A DNA stretch of 64,000 nt from positions 1,302,001 to 1,366,000 of the forward strand of contig RCSZ01000006.1 of assembly GCA_014898425.1 (NCBI GenBank). The letters run 5' to 3'. The translations under genes were made by a program, and so were the position numbers. This DNA is from Botryotinia globosa. Taxonomy: Eukaryota; Ascomycota; Leotiomycetes; Helotiales; Sclerotiniaceae. Positions 46,962 through 59,300 of this stretch are shown here, piece by piece. The notes beneath the pieces were generated by a model, which was given only the letters and a program-made list of their open reading frames with translations, did not search any database and was not told where the DNA came from. How positions within the stretch are numbered: position 1 is the first letter of the stretch; the number at the start of each line of letters is the position of its first letter.

Positions 46962-47887
46962 GATGAGGACGAATGATCGAGAGAGGCAGCTCGTATCTCA
47001 TGAATATCGGCCACGTGAGTGCAAAAGCTCCTCAAGAGAAGAGTGAGCGTTCTTTCTATTAAGGTACTCTAAATCAATAACATTAATGATAATTGACTGT
47101 CGATAGAAGTAGTCACTGACATGGAATCGGCAAGAGTGCTTCTATACGAGTCTTGAAGCGTATGACATAAGAAGGCTATGGTGCTTGCTCTCCTTCGCTT
47201 GTTTGATCTTCCTGAGGACCGCCTTGTTAAAGATCTCACTAAACAATAAGAAACAAGATATTCAAAATGGATAATAAATTTGTCAGTGGGTGTATGTGAG
47301 AATTTGTTATTGTAGACTGATTAAATTATTTTGATATGGACGTTTTCTATTCCGTGGGATTTTAGGTCGGGATGCAGATGTCAGCCCAAGGCAAAAAAGC
47401 GAAGGCGGTCCTAGAAATATTATATATGCCATCCTGAAACATGATTGGACATCGCATAGCTTCGGATGTGAGTAATAGGTATACGATATAAAGTAATAGA
47501 AACACGCCACACGTCGCAACGTCAGATGGTCAAGAGGTGCAGTTTTAGTAATTAGATAGGGGTGTTTTTAGAGAGAATTCCATGAAGACCGCCTTCTTTT
47601 AATCCAGCCCTACAGAAAGAAACAAAATCACCCTCGGTCCACCCCGCGTTCGGGGTCAGCCGCCACATTTTGCAGATGTAATAAGTCTATAAGTTCAAAG
47701 TCGGTGATGAGGCCGCTTGCGAATATCTAACCTCTAAACAGAAGACCGCCTCCAGTCTACAGGCCACTGTCCGTTTGTGAGAAAGGTGAGATGGCTACAA
47801 AAGCAGCCCATTGTGCATACTATCTTCCTACTTGTACTTATTCTTTGCAACTTTCACACAAATCACTCTCGGACAATCTGCGTATCA
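46962..47887. promoter_or_regulatory. Divergent promoter with four GACCGCCT sites
   Basis: The 8-mer GACCGCCT occurs at 47217-47224, 47587-47594 and 47744-47751, and inverted at 47403-47410, within 535 bases. Three of the copies extend to GACCGCCTT. The region lies between the Zn2Cys6 gene and a divergent gene. The motif contains the CCG/CGG triplet that Zn2Cys6 proteins contact, so it may be a binding site, possibly autoregulatory; that is inference. Confidence 0.5.
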
Positions 47888-48787
47888 ATGGAGATGACAC
47901 AATCTCAGAGATTGCCTTGCCATTATTGCAAATATAATCCAAACTCACCGCGGTTCGACCAAGCGTCTCCAAATCCTAAATGTCCTCAAGGTCGACAAGA
48001 AGACTCCAGAAGAGAAGAGCCAATATCGAGCTTTATCTTTCCGTTACATACCAGCGATTGTAAGTTACATTCTGATCATGAGCTGTTCCCATCCCTTGAT
48101 CATGTGAGCTGCTCTACGAACCATTGTTGCAGAAATCGAAGTTCCAATGCCGAAACGAGTGATTACAGTATGATGCCATGCCTCATATTGATTTACTGAT
48201 AATTTACTGATCCCTATGCATCAATAGATGATTGTAACATTGGAAAAGTTCAAGCATCAACATTGAGATTTTTCCCAGGATTAATCGACGTGCCGACCAA
48301 TCTCGACGATGGACTCAACTTCGTGGACTTCGAGCTTTTTAATTCTCAATGCGAGCAATGCGATGAATTTCATGACATCTGGCTTGATCCTTCCATATCT
48401 GTTGATAGCTCGAAGCTAGATCTCGATGATTGCCAGAGCTACAAAAGCTTCGATACATTTGATACACCAAGAAGTTCTGAAATTAGCTTGTATCACGGAG
48501 ACTTTTGTTCACCTCCTCCAAACTCTGTTACTAGCTCTTGGAGTGTGAGCAGTGAATCCACAACTTCACTTCCCACGAATTATCCAGGAGACTATCTCGA
48601 AGTTTCAAATTCTGATTTCTTAGTCGGTGTTGGTCAGTGGATGTGTGAAACGACGGTCGAATCGAATGACCTAGAAGATGAATCCAAGATTCTCCGAAAC
48701 ACAAACAACAATACCACCTCTAGAATGAATAAAGCAATCGATGAAACACTAGACTCTTTTGAGCTCATTTTTTATGGCGTCGAATGA
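47888..48787 (+). CDS. Acidic hypothetical protein
   Basis: Two exons, 47888-48167 and 48228-48787 (60-nt intron, GTATGA...CAATAG), give 279 aa. The start MEMTQSQRLPCHYCKYNPNS has a Cys pair. The second exon is Asp/Glu/Ser-rich (FDTFDTPRSSEIS, SSWSVSSESTTS) and ends ELIFYGVE. It contains WxC and CxxC elements but no named domain. An internal GTAAGT...GCAG pair (about 48061-48133) would, if spliced, bring a stop, so exon 1 was kept whole. It is the last gene before the AT-rich block and is divergent from the Zn2Cys6 gene. Confidence 0.52.
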
Positions 48788-49028
48788 CGAAGGTAGCAGA
48801 TATAAGATATAGCCAGCCTATATTTGGCTTTGAAAGACCAATCAAAAACTAGCTCTCATTCATTAAATTAAGCCCCTTTTAAAACAATTTATAAATTAAA
48901 TACATAAAGATAAGCGAATTATGAGCTCCTAAGCAATACACCTGATTTAACGACTCGTTTATTTATGAAAAAAGCTTGATTTTTTATGCCTCGTTAATTT
49001 CATTTAAATAGAAATGTAGAATTTCAGA

Positions 49029-49510
49029 ACTATAGTACTAGGGCACTTCTATTTGGTCGACAGTCATTTTGCACCAAAACTCATCATTTAAATATATTTA
49101 GTTTTAAACAAAATTATATATTTATTTTTGAAATAATTATATCAATTTATTTATTTTTATATTTTCTTTAATAAAAATTATTTATTTTATTTTTAGAAAT
49201 TTTATATATTATATAATATTCATTTAAAGTTTTAAAATTCTAATATATTAGAAATTACAGTTAAAATAAGCGAATTCTCAAGAACTTTTTGATAAGAAAA
49301 TTTTAAAAATATATATTATGTCTATTAATTCTTTAAAAAAAAGGAAAATCTTATTATAAATATTATTTATATATAAATAATTAAATTATTGAATTTATTC
49401 AAAAAAAAACTATTCAAAAGAATAATAATCTAATTTCTAAAAAGTAATAAAATGGTATATTTGTGTGTATTTTTGAGATCGATCAAATAGAAGTATACGG
49501 TTGCTATAGT
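49029..49510. mobile_element. Possible ~480-bp inverted-repeat (MITE-like) element
   Basis: 49029-49061 and 49477-49510 form imperfect inverted repeats. Both begin ACTATAG on their own outward strand and share CTTCTATTTG(G/A)TCGA. TA dinucleotides at the outer ends would suit a Tc1/mariner-type insertion. The interior is AT-rich with no frame. The arms have drifted, so the call is tentative. Confidence 0.45.
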
Positions 49511-49680
49511 ATTATAAAAATTATATCATTTTAAAGCTCTTAGTTTCTTCTATATAGTTACCACTTTTGTTTTCTTTTTATTCAACTAATTTAAATAATT
49601 TTTTTGAAAAACCTTAAGAATCTATGCTATAGCCATAATACCAAAGAAATCAAGCCAATCAGATTACTTGAATCAGATCT

Positions 49681-49800
49681 TGTGAGGGTGCACGGACCCT
49701 CTATGCACGTGACCGGCTGTACTAGCCATTTTAGCTAGTTTTTAAGTATAAGTTGGAAGCCTCGCTTTCAACTTCCTTTTAGATCTTTATCAATAATTAA
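49681..49800. other. GC-retaining island in AT-rich DNA (possible LTR remnant)
   Basis: About 120 bases, starting TGTGAGGGTGCACGGACC, retain C and G while both flanks are nearly pure A/T. It includes GTGCA...TGCAC and GGAAG...CTTTC inverted pairs. Beginning with TG and lying 5' of gypsy remnants, it may be the head of an LTR, but no matching 3' copy was found. Confidence 0.35.
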
Positions 49801-50184
49801 ACTATTAAAACAACTTCTTTTCAGTTTACAATCCTTATAGAGTTATTGATTACCTCTTGAATTGAATAGGAGTTATTTGTATATAGAATATATATAAAAT
49901 AGATCTGAATCGTTCTTAAAGAAAATTATAATAATTTATAATATTATTTAAACAAACTCTAAATTATTTGTAGACTTTATATAATAAGATTAAACTGATA
50001 AAAAATGGTTATTAGGAATATAAGATTATAAAGGTTAATGGAATCAGAGGTGTTATTTAATTTTTTTTTTTTAAATGAAATAAAACTTTTCAATCAAAAT
50101 AAATAATGATTGAAAAAGTATATATGGAAGAAGTTATTAGATGAGGAAAACAATTAAAAGTAAATACAAATCAAAATAAGGAAG

Positions 50185-50304
50185 AAACGAATTATTCGAA
50201 TTTTTGAATTCGATTTGAGGAAATAGTTATTATAAGTCCTCAAAAAACAAATTATTCGAATTTTCGAATTCAATTTGAGAAAAGAGTTAGTATAAGCTTT
50301 TAAA
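50185..50304. repeat. 60-bp imperfect tandem duplication
   Basis: ATTATTCGAATTTT starts at 50191 and again at 50251, with matching flanks (TTCGA, TTTGAG, TATAAG) at exact 60-bp spacing. Confidence 0.75.
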
Positions 50305-52533
50305 GAGAAAACCAAACTAAAAATTCCTTACTATTTGAAATAAGTGAATCTGAAATCCTTATTTCAATATATTTTCATTTATTAATTATTATTAATTATT
50401 ATTATTAAATTAATTTATAAGAAGATATAAATAATCAAATCGCTATAAAACAAAGGGATTCCTTATCTTATTTAAATATATTGAAAGAATTATAGAAGAT
50501 TATAATCTAACAAAAGAGATAATTAGAGATATAAGTTAAAAAGAATAAAAAAAGAGAAGCAAGAATAATAATAATAAAATACTAATTAATAATATTTATA
50601 TATAATATTTCGATTAATAATATTATAAAATTTAATAATCTATAATTCTTTATAGATAAAAGAATTTTTATGAATATTAAATTAAATAAATTATTATTAT
50701 CAAATATTCGAAATATATTAATTATTATTAATATTAATACTTTATTTATATTATTTATAGAATCCTTTCGGGACAAATCTAGGATTAGAATATTTTTATC
50801 CTTTAAAAAAAGAAAAACTAATATTAGATTATGGATTATAAAGTTAAAAGATTATTTTGTATTAAAAAGTATTTCTAATGTTATATAACAAGTAGTATTA
50901 ATAAAAAATTATATTGATGAAGATATTAAAAAGCAAATTATATTAATACGATTATATAGCAATTCTTTAATCATTATAAAATTCGAGAACTAGAATTTTT
51001 TAAAAGATTAGTTATTTAATTAATATAATCCTATTGATATAGATTTAGAAATTAATTTTCAAATAACAAAAGTTATTATATTCGAAAAACAAATGATATA
51101 AGATTTCAATAACTATTTCGAATCAATCCTTTAAAATGTTTTGTAAATGTATAAGGATTAAATAATAACTATATATTATTTTATAAAATTAATTAAATCT
51201 ATTTTCTTATATATTTATATAAATTATAATAAAATATTATCTATAATATTCAAAGAATTGAAAACAATAATATAAAATATAGAGAATTTCCTATATATAT
51301 AAAAACAATTGTTTTCAATTAATAATAAGCAAATAAGATTTAAAAAAAAAAGAAAATTAGATAAGAATATATAATATAATATTCCTAATTTAATTAGATC
51401 TAATAACAATTTATATAAAAAAAAGAAAAAAGAGATAAAATTTCTTGAAATCTCAATAAAACAAAGAAAGAAATATAAAAAAAATAAGATATATTTCAAA
51501 TACAAAGAAATAGGTTATTAAATTAGTGATTATAAGAATTAGTTAATTAGTGAAAAAGAAAATAAATAGTTAGGAAATAATAGCTCTTTTCGATAATAAG
51601 AATATTAGAATAAAAAGAGAATAACTATTCCAGAAAAAACTATACTAAACTAAAGAAAAATCTAGGAAGATCTTCGATTATTATTATAAAAAAGAATAAA
51701 GATTTATACAATTATTGATTATTAAACCTAATACAAGAAATAATAATCCAATACTAAATATCTAGTATTATATAATTAATATATTCAAATCGAATTGAAA
51801 AAATATTATTAATATTAGTCCTAATATAAGAAAGGAAATTATAGTAATTAGTAGTATTAGGATTATATAATATAAGATTATTAATAGAAATAAAAAATCA
51901 ATTATATTAATATTATAATTATAAGAATATTATAGATTTCCTTTAATTATTGAATATAAAAAACCTTTTTCAAATAATAATTATTATTTATTTAAATAAA
52001 AACGAAGATAAGATATTATTTATAATAATTATTAATTCTATTATAATAATAAATTTCATTTTTTTAAAGATAATAAAACAAATCTAATATAAAAAGTTAA
52101 ATATATATTGTTTATTAATTAAAAATATAAATAAAAATATTTTAAAACTAATATTTATTTCAATTTGTAAGGAAATCAATTTCGAATATTTATTAATCAA
52201 AAATAATATATTATTAAAATTCAGAGTTATATTATTAAAAACAGGTAATATTATATTCAAACTTTTATAATTTTAATAATATAATTTTAATAGTATAATT
52301 TGAAAATAGATTGAAGGTTAGATAAGGTATTTAATAATAATAATTCAGAATTATAAGTTATATTAGATATATTTGATTTCTTAAATTTTATATATAATGT
52401 AATTAAAAAAGTAGAGATTATATTAGAAGAGGATATAATTGTAATAGTATTATTATTTCTAATGTTTATAGATGATAATAGAATAAATTATATAATTATT
52501 TAGGAAGTATTTAGAAAAATCCCAAATATATAT

Positions 52534-55500
52534 TTGAAATACTTTTTATTATTTAATAAAAAAAAAGTAGAAAAATTATTATTTTATAAATTTAAAATTA
52601 ATTATAAAATCGTTTTCCAAGAAGATTATCAATCAAAATTTAGGTTATTATATAATTTATTCAAATATAAATTTAAGATATTTAAGAAGTATATTACAAA
52701 AATATTTGTATTAGAATTTATAAGATTATTAAAATCAAAAGTAGAAGTATTGCTTTTGTTTATATATAAGAAAGATATTGAGGAATTATATTTATATATA
52801 GATTTTAGAAATATAAATAGTAATATGATATCAAATCGATATTCCATTTTATTTATTTTAAAGATATTAAATTGTTTTGGAAAAACAAAGGTATTTATAA
52901 AACTTGATTTATATAAGGCCTACAACTTAATAAGAATTCATCCAAATAATAAATAAAAAATAGCTTTTTGTATATATTTCAAATCATTTGAATATCTAAT
53001 ATTATTATTCGATTTGTATAATACTTTAGCTATTTTTTAAATATATATCAATTAATATTTATAAGAATTTATTAACAAATTGATTATTGTATATTTGAAT
53101 AATATTTTAATTTATTTAAAAAATAAAAAAGATTACAAATCTTATGTAAAACAAATCTTGGAGAAGCTATTGGAATAGAGATTATTTTATAAACTCGAAA
53201 AATATTAATTCAATATAAAAAAAGTGGAATTCTTAGGTTATATTGTTTCAAATAAAAGAATTGCTATAGATTAAATTAGGGTTGGTTTAATTATAGAATA
53301 ATTAATATTAAAATCAATATAGAAAGTATTATTATTTTTAGAGTTTTGTAATTTCTATAGATAGTTTATATTTAGTTATAGTGATATTATATTATTAATA
53401 ATAAATAGTATAAAAGAAAAGAAAAAGTTCGAATAAATTAAAGATTATAAAAAAGCTTTTAATATATTCAAGATTGTTTTTACTAAGATTTTATTATTAT
53501 ATTATTTTATTATAATATTAATCTGTTTTTTGAAAACGGATATATTTATTAAAACATTATATAGAATATTATTACAAATCTAAAAAGATATATACAAACA
53601 TTCAATTACATTTTACTTTCGAAAATTAATATTAATAGAAATGAATTATATAACATTTAATCAAGAATTATTTGTAATAATAGAATCTATTAAATATTAA
53701 TATTATTTTCTAAAAGAAATTCAATATCAAGTAATTATTATTTTTGATTATAACAATCTAAAATATTTTATAATCTTTAGAATCTTTATAAAAAGATAAA
53801 CTAGATGGATAATAATATTATTAATAATCGATTATATTATTATATATAAATTAGAAAAAAGAAATCTTATCAATAATCTTTTAAGAAAAGTGGATTATTA
53901 ATATAAAGTAATAGAATTAATGTTTTTTCTAAAATTATAAAAACAAATTATAAATTTATTGTTATTATTAAACAATTAATCTGATATATTATATTTAATT
54001 AAAAATATTATAAAAAAGGAAATCGAAGAAGATATATTATATATATTTAAAGAATTATAAGAAATAAATGAGAATTATATTAATACAAAAAGAGCTGAAT
54101 TCCTTGTTATACTTTAGATTAGAGAAATATCAAAGGAAAGTTTAAATAATATTTAGAAAAGCTTAAAGTAATAATTAGATTTTATTAACTCAATTTAATA
54201 TTATTAATAGTTATACCCCAATCCAATAGGAATTCAATTCAATTTGAAAAAGGAATTATAGTATTACAATAAAATAAGATTGTTTATTCTAATAAATAAA
54301 ATATTATAAAAAGATTTAATAAGGGAATTCTACAATTTTTCAATTACAAAATATTTTAATAAAAATAGAATGATTAGAGTAATAAAAAGAATATTATATT
54401 AATAAAAAATAAATATAAATATTAAAGATTATATATGCTTATATTTAGCTTATTAATATAACAAATTATTATATATAATAATTATAAAAGAATTAGCTCT
54501 AATATCTATTTCAAATAAACTATAGAAAGATATAATATTAAATCTAATTACAAATCTATCAATATCAAAATTCAAAATAGATTTTAATAATAGGGAAAAA
54601 GAAAATATATAATTATACTTTGTTTATAATATTATATTAAATATAATTTATAAAATAATAAAGAAAACAAAGTTTCTATTATATAAAAAGGATATAATAT
54701 TAATTCAATTTACTTATCTTTTTCTAAGGGAGGTATTTACAAAACACAAAATATTAAATTCTATTATTACAAATAGAATAGATTTGTTTACAAATATATT
54801 CTAAACAATATTTATAGAGTATCTAAATATAATTCAAAAATTATCTATAATATTCTATTTATAAATAGATAATTCAATTAAAAGATTAAATCAAATTATA
54901 GAAATATATTTTAAAATATATATCAATTATAAATAAGATAATCAAACAAATCTATTATATTTAATAGAATATATATACAATTTGATTTTCATTTTAGATA
55001 TTAAATTATCACTTTTTAAAGTAAATAGAAAAAATATTCTATTATTTTAGATTATTATAATTACAAATAAAAAGCTAGGAAATATAAAACAATTAATAGA
55101 GAAATTAAAAGAATTATATTAACAATTGATAGAAGATTTGATATATATATAAAATATACAAATAAAATATTATAATGCAAAATATTACTCATTATTATTT
55201 AATACTAAAGATTAAATATAATTATTCTATAAGAATCTGATAATAAGCTAAAAATGTAAAAAGCTGGAATTCAAAAAATTAGAATCTTTCAAAGTATTCA
55301 AAAACATTGATTTGTAGAGCTATTAAATTAAGTTTTTAATATTCTATAAATATTATAATATTTTTTATATAAATTTATTGATATTATATAGAACAGCGAA
55401 AAAAATAAACAGATTTAAAAATATATTGGAATTATTTATAGTAGAAATAGTTATAAATAAGGTTTATAAAGATAAAATATTAGAATAGGAAATAAAGAGA

Positions 55501-55680
55501 ATCCTAAATTCAAGAATATATAGATATTAGAGAAAACTGTAATATTAAATGTATTGAAAAGATTATTTCTAGGATAAAGATAATTAATAATTATTAAAAG
55601 ATTTGAAGAACTTTAAAAAAGAAATTGCGGAATTCTATAAAAGAAAATCTTTTGTTCTAAATAAAATTATAGAAAAATGA
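52534..55680 (+). mobile_element. Decayed Ty3/gypsy chromodomain retrotransposon (element 1)
   Basis: Polyprotein remnants in order. Reverse transcriptase from 52534: the DFRNINSNMISNRYSI and FIKLDLYKAYNLIRI stretches, and YLNNILIY at 53092 in the same frame, where active enzymes have YLDD. Next a connection and RNase H part to ~53900, then integrase at ~54640-55150 (REVFTKHKILNSIITNR, an NQIIEIYFKIYINY-like stretch). A chromodomain follows at ~55480-55670 (ILNSRIYRY, KDYF, LKDLKNFKKEIAEFY). Many in-frame stops and Asp-to-Asn changes fit RIP. Gag and protease probably lie within ~50.3-52.5 kb but are unreadable. LTRs were not located, so the true ends are unknown. Inactive. Confidence 0.8.
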
Positions 55681-55980
55681 TTATACTGATTTTATTTCTA
55701 TTTTCTCAAAAAAAGAAAATCCAATAGAATCTGAAAGAATTATAATTAGTTTTTGTTTTACAAAATATATTATAAATATTAAATTATAATTAATTGTTAG
55801 TTAATAATTATAATTTAGATTTGATAATATAATTATTTATCAAAAAAAATTTTCAAATTTGTTTAAATTGAAAATGAATATTAATTATATATTCTAAGAT
55901 AAAGGATATGAGATGGCTAGCAGATATTAGGGTAAAATTTATAATATAAATAAAAATATGTAAAATAAATTTCATTTTTT

Positions 55981-56002
55981 AAAAAAAAAAAAAAAAAAAA
56001 AA
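55981..56002 (+). repeat. A22 homopolymer
   Basis: Uninterrupted run of 22 A between the two gypsy elements. It could mark a retro-insertion end or simple slippage. Confidence 0.7.
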
Positions 56003-56223
56003 CTATAGTTTTCTTTTTAATATAATCAAATAGAAAAATGAATCCTTGATTATTATTATTAATTTATAAATTTGAAGTTTTATTAAAAACTATATTTTCC
56101 AATTGATATTATAATATAATGGATTATAAATAAAAGAATGAATTATCAAATAGTTTTTTTATTATAATTTAAATTATTATTATTATTTATTTAAAAGCAA
56201 AAATTAATATAAAGATAGAATGG

Positions 56224-56376
56224 TGGTGTCACGGCGCCAACTACATTGCCTTCGTGCCTCAGACACAAACCCTTAGCGTGCCCTTAGTGTGCCCTACTTT
56301 CTATAATAGAACCTCAATCTTTTATAATACTTAGAACTCTTATAATACAATATAAGTCTTTACCTATATCTTGACA
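56224..56376 (+). repeat. 5' LTR of gypsy element 2
   Basis: 153 bp, starts TGGTGTCACGGCGCC and ends CTTGACA. It retains many C and G, unlike its surroundings. Pairs with 62654-62806. Confidence 0.85.
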
Positions 56377-59300
56377 ATTTGTACTATCTATTTAGAAATT
56401 ATTATAATTTTATTTTAAAGATATTTATTCAAATTGTACTCTAATTACTTTGATCGCTTTAATTCTATTGAAATTATAACCCGATTGTATTGATTGAATC
56501 TATTGTTGATTTATTATAAATAACTTTATTATTTTTTAATAAAGTTATTTGATTATATTAAAATATATTTATATTGATTTATTATTGAGAATTCTATAAA
56601 GACATTTTGTAATTATAAAAACATTCTAGAAATAACCAATCAAATGATTATATTTAGTTTATCTTTACAGTTCCTTTTTTTGAACTATACTATCAATTTT
56701 ATTAAAATTAATATTTCCTTATTTACAGATTTGTTTTACAATCCGAACACTATATATTTCGTAACTATTCAAACTGTATTTATTTCGATTGAAACAATTA
56801 CAACTTTATTATAAAAACAAATCATTATAATATATATTTAAATTAACAAAACTCAATTATAGATTACTAAATTGCAAAATACAATTAAGATATTAAAGAT
56901 TATTGTTTATAATAATCTAAAAACTCTACCCTATTGAAAACATCTTACTTTTCTTAAGAAATTTAGTAATAATAAACAAAACATTGTAAAATGTTAGAAT
57001 TAATATATAATGTTTTGTAATATAGTTAATTGTTATTTAATTGTAAACTATAAGAACGAGTTAGAATTCTAATAAATTATATTTCTTATTAGTTTACTTT
57101 TTGGCTTGATTTATATAAATAATCAAATATATTTCGATACAATTATAAATAATTTGTGTAACTTTGATCTTTAATCTTTTAAATAATATATTATAATAAG
57201 TATTTGAAATGAATTGAATAAATAATATTAAATCTTTGATCTTTTATAAAAGATTTTTATAGATTACAATAAATATAAAATGAAGAAGACTTTATTTGAT
57301 AATTTCATTATCGAATTCAAACAATTTGTTATTAGATATAGAAAAATTATTAAATAATAAATCATTGACTTCAAGCTTAAAGTTTTATAAAAATTAATTA
57401 ATATTTTAATCAATTGTTTTAATAAACCTTTTGTTATTAATATTGATATATAAATAATTTGATAACAAAATATTTATAATAATTTAGAAAAGAAAATTTA
57501 TTTTGATAATTAACAAAAAAATTAAAATATTAATTTCAATTGTAATTAATCGAAATATTATAATAAAAAATTAATCTCAACTATAGCTTCCTTTATATTA
57601 AAATTATTTGATAACTTTATATAATTGAATATTATTTGATAAAATCAATATTCCTTATTCTGTTATATTCGAAAGTAATATTTTAATTTTAGCTTTTACT
57701 TTTATTATAAGAAATTAAATTATATTAAAAATAATTATAATAAAAAATAAGCTAATAATATAAAGTATAATATTAATATTAATATAGAATATAATCTTTA
57801 TATTAATTACTTCTCTATAATTAATCAATATTAAAACTCTAAACTTTATTATAATACTATCAATTTCTTATATCAAAATCTATTTCTATTTATCAACTAT
57901 TTCCTGCTTACTAATTATTTCCCAATTATATTATTATACTATATCTTATTAATCCTTTTTAATTTTATTTAAAAATTTGATCTAAAAGGATATATTAAGG
58001 AATCTATTTATTTAAAGAAAAATAGAAACTCTATTCCCTAATCTAATATATCAAAAGATTAATTTTGATTTATAATTGTAAATCAAGATTCTTTATAGGA
58101 AATTTATCTTTATAGATTAGAAGATTAATTATATTTAGAGATTCTTTGTATTTTAGAATAATAAATAATAAGTTTTTTAAAATCTTAATAAAAATCTTTT
58201 TTGTATTTAATATAATTATTCTATTTGTTAGTTTTATAAATAATAAAATTATAAACTATAGTTTTATTAATAGAGAAATTATCTTCAAATTTCAAATACT
58301 TATATAATTTCTTTTCTATATCTATTATCTATTTCTAATCGATAAAAAGCTCTTCAATATTTTTTTTTAATATATACTCCTAAATATATAAATCAATAAC
58401 TATCAAAAAATCGATTTGTTTTATATTATTATTTTATTAACTATAAATCCATTAATCTTTGATTTTCTTTAATTTTAATACTATAACTTTATTATTAATT
58501 GATTAATAATAATATTCAAATTTGCATCTATATATTACTCGAAATATTATTATTCTATTAATATTATAACAATTATTATTTTTGATATATTTAATAATTA
58601 TAAAATAATTTTATTAAAAAATAACAAAGTTATAATCGATTTCAAATTATTTTTATAAAAACTTATTCCGAAATTAGTTTTTATAAAAAATATTATCAAT
58701 AAAAACTTCGAAATTAAATTCTTGCTATTTTGAAATTAATCAATAATTCTCGAATCTATTGAAATTCCAGATATTCAAAGAAATCCTAATACTATCAACT
58801 TTGAAAACAATAAAAATAAAAACTTCTATTATATTTATTATATTAATAATAAAACAAATATTCAAGCTAGAATAATCTTTAATCGTTTATTTTTGAAACC
58901 AACCCCAACTCGATTTATTGTTAATTTCAAAAAGTATAAAAAACCATTATGAAATCAAAACACTTTATTTTTATTATTATTATTATTATTATCAAATCTT
59001 TTAAATAAGCTATTTAATATTGTATAAAGTATCCGCCTTGAAATACAAGATATAAAGTTTTTTATAGCTAATAATTTTATATAATTTTATAAAAACAATA
59101 ATATTTATATTACAAAAGTATTCTAGAATGAATTAGATAGGATTTGCAATCTATATTATATAATAATCAAAGATTCTATTCAATTATATCAAGACTTAAT
59201 AGATAATAATATTAATAAGTTTATAAAATAAATAAATCAATTTATTCCTTTTATATTAAAGATTCAAAATAAATTGCCTTTCTAACTTTGTAATCTATAT

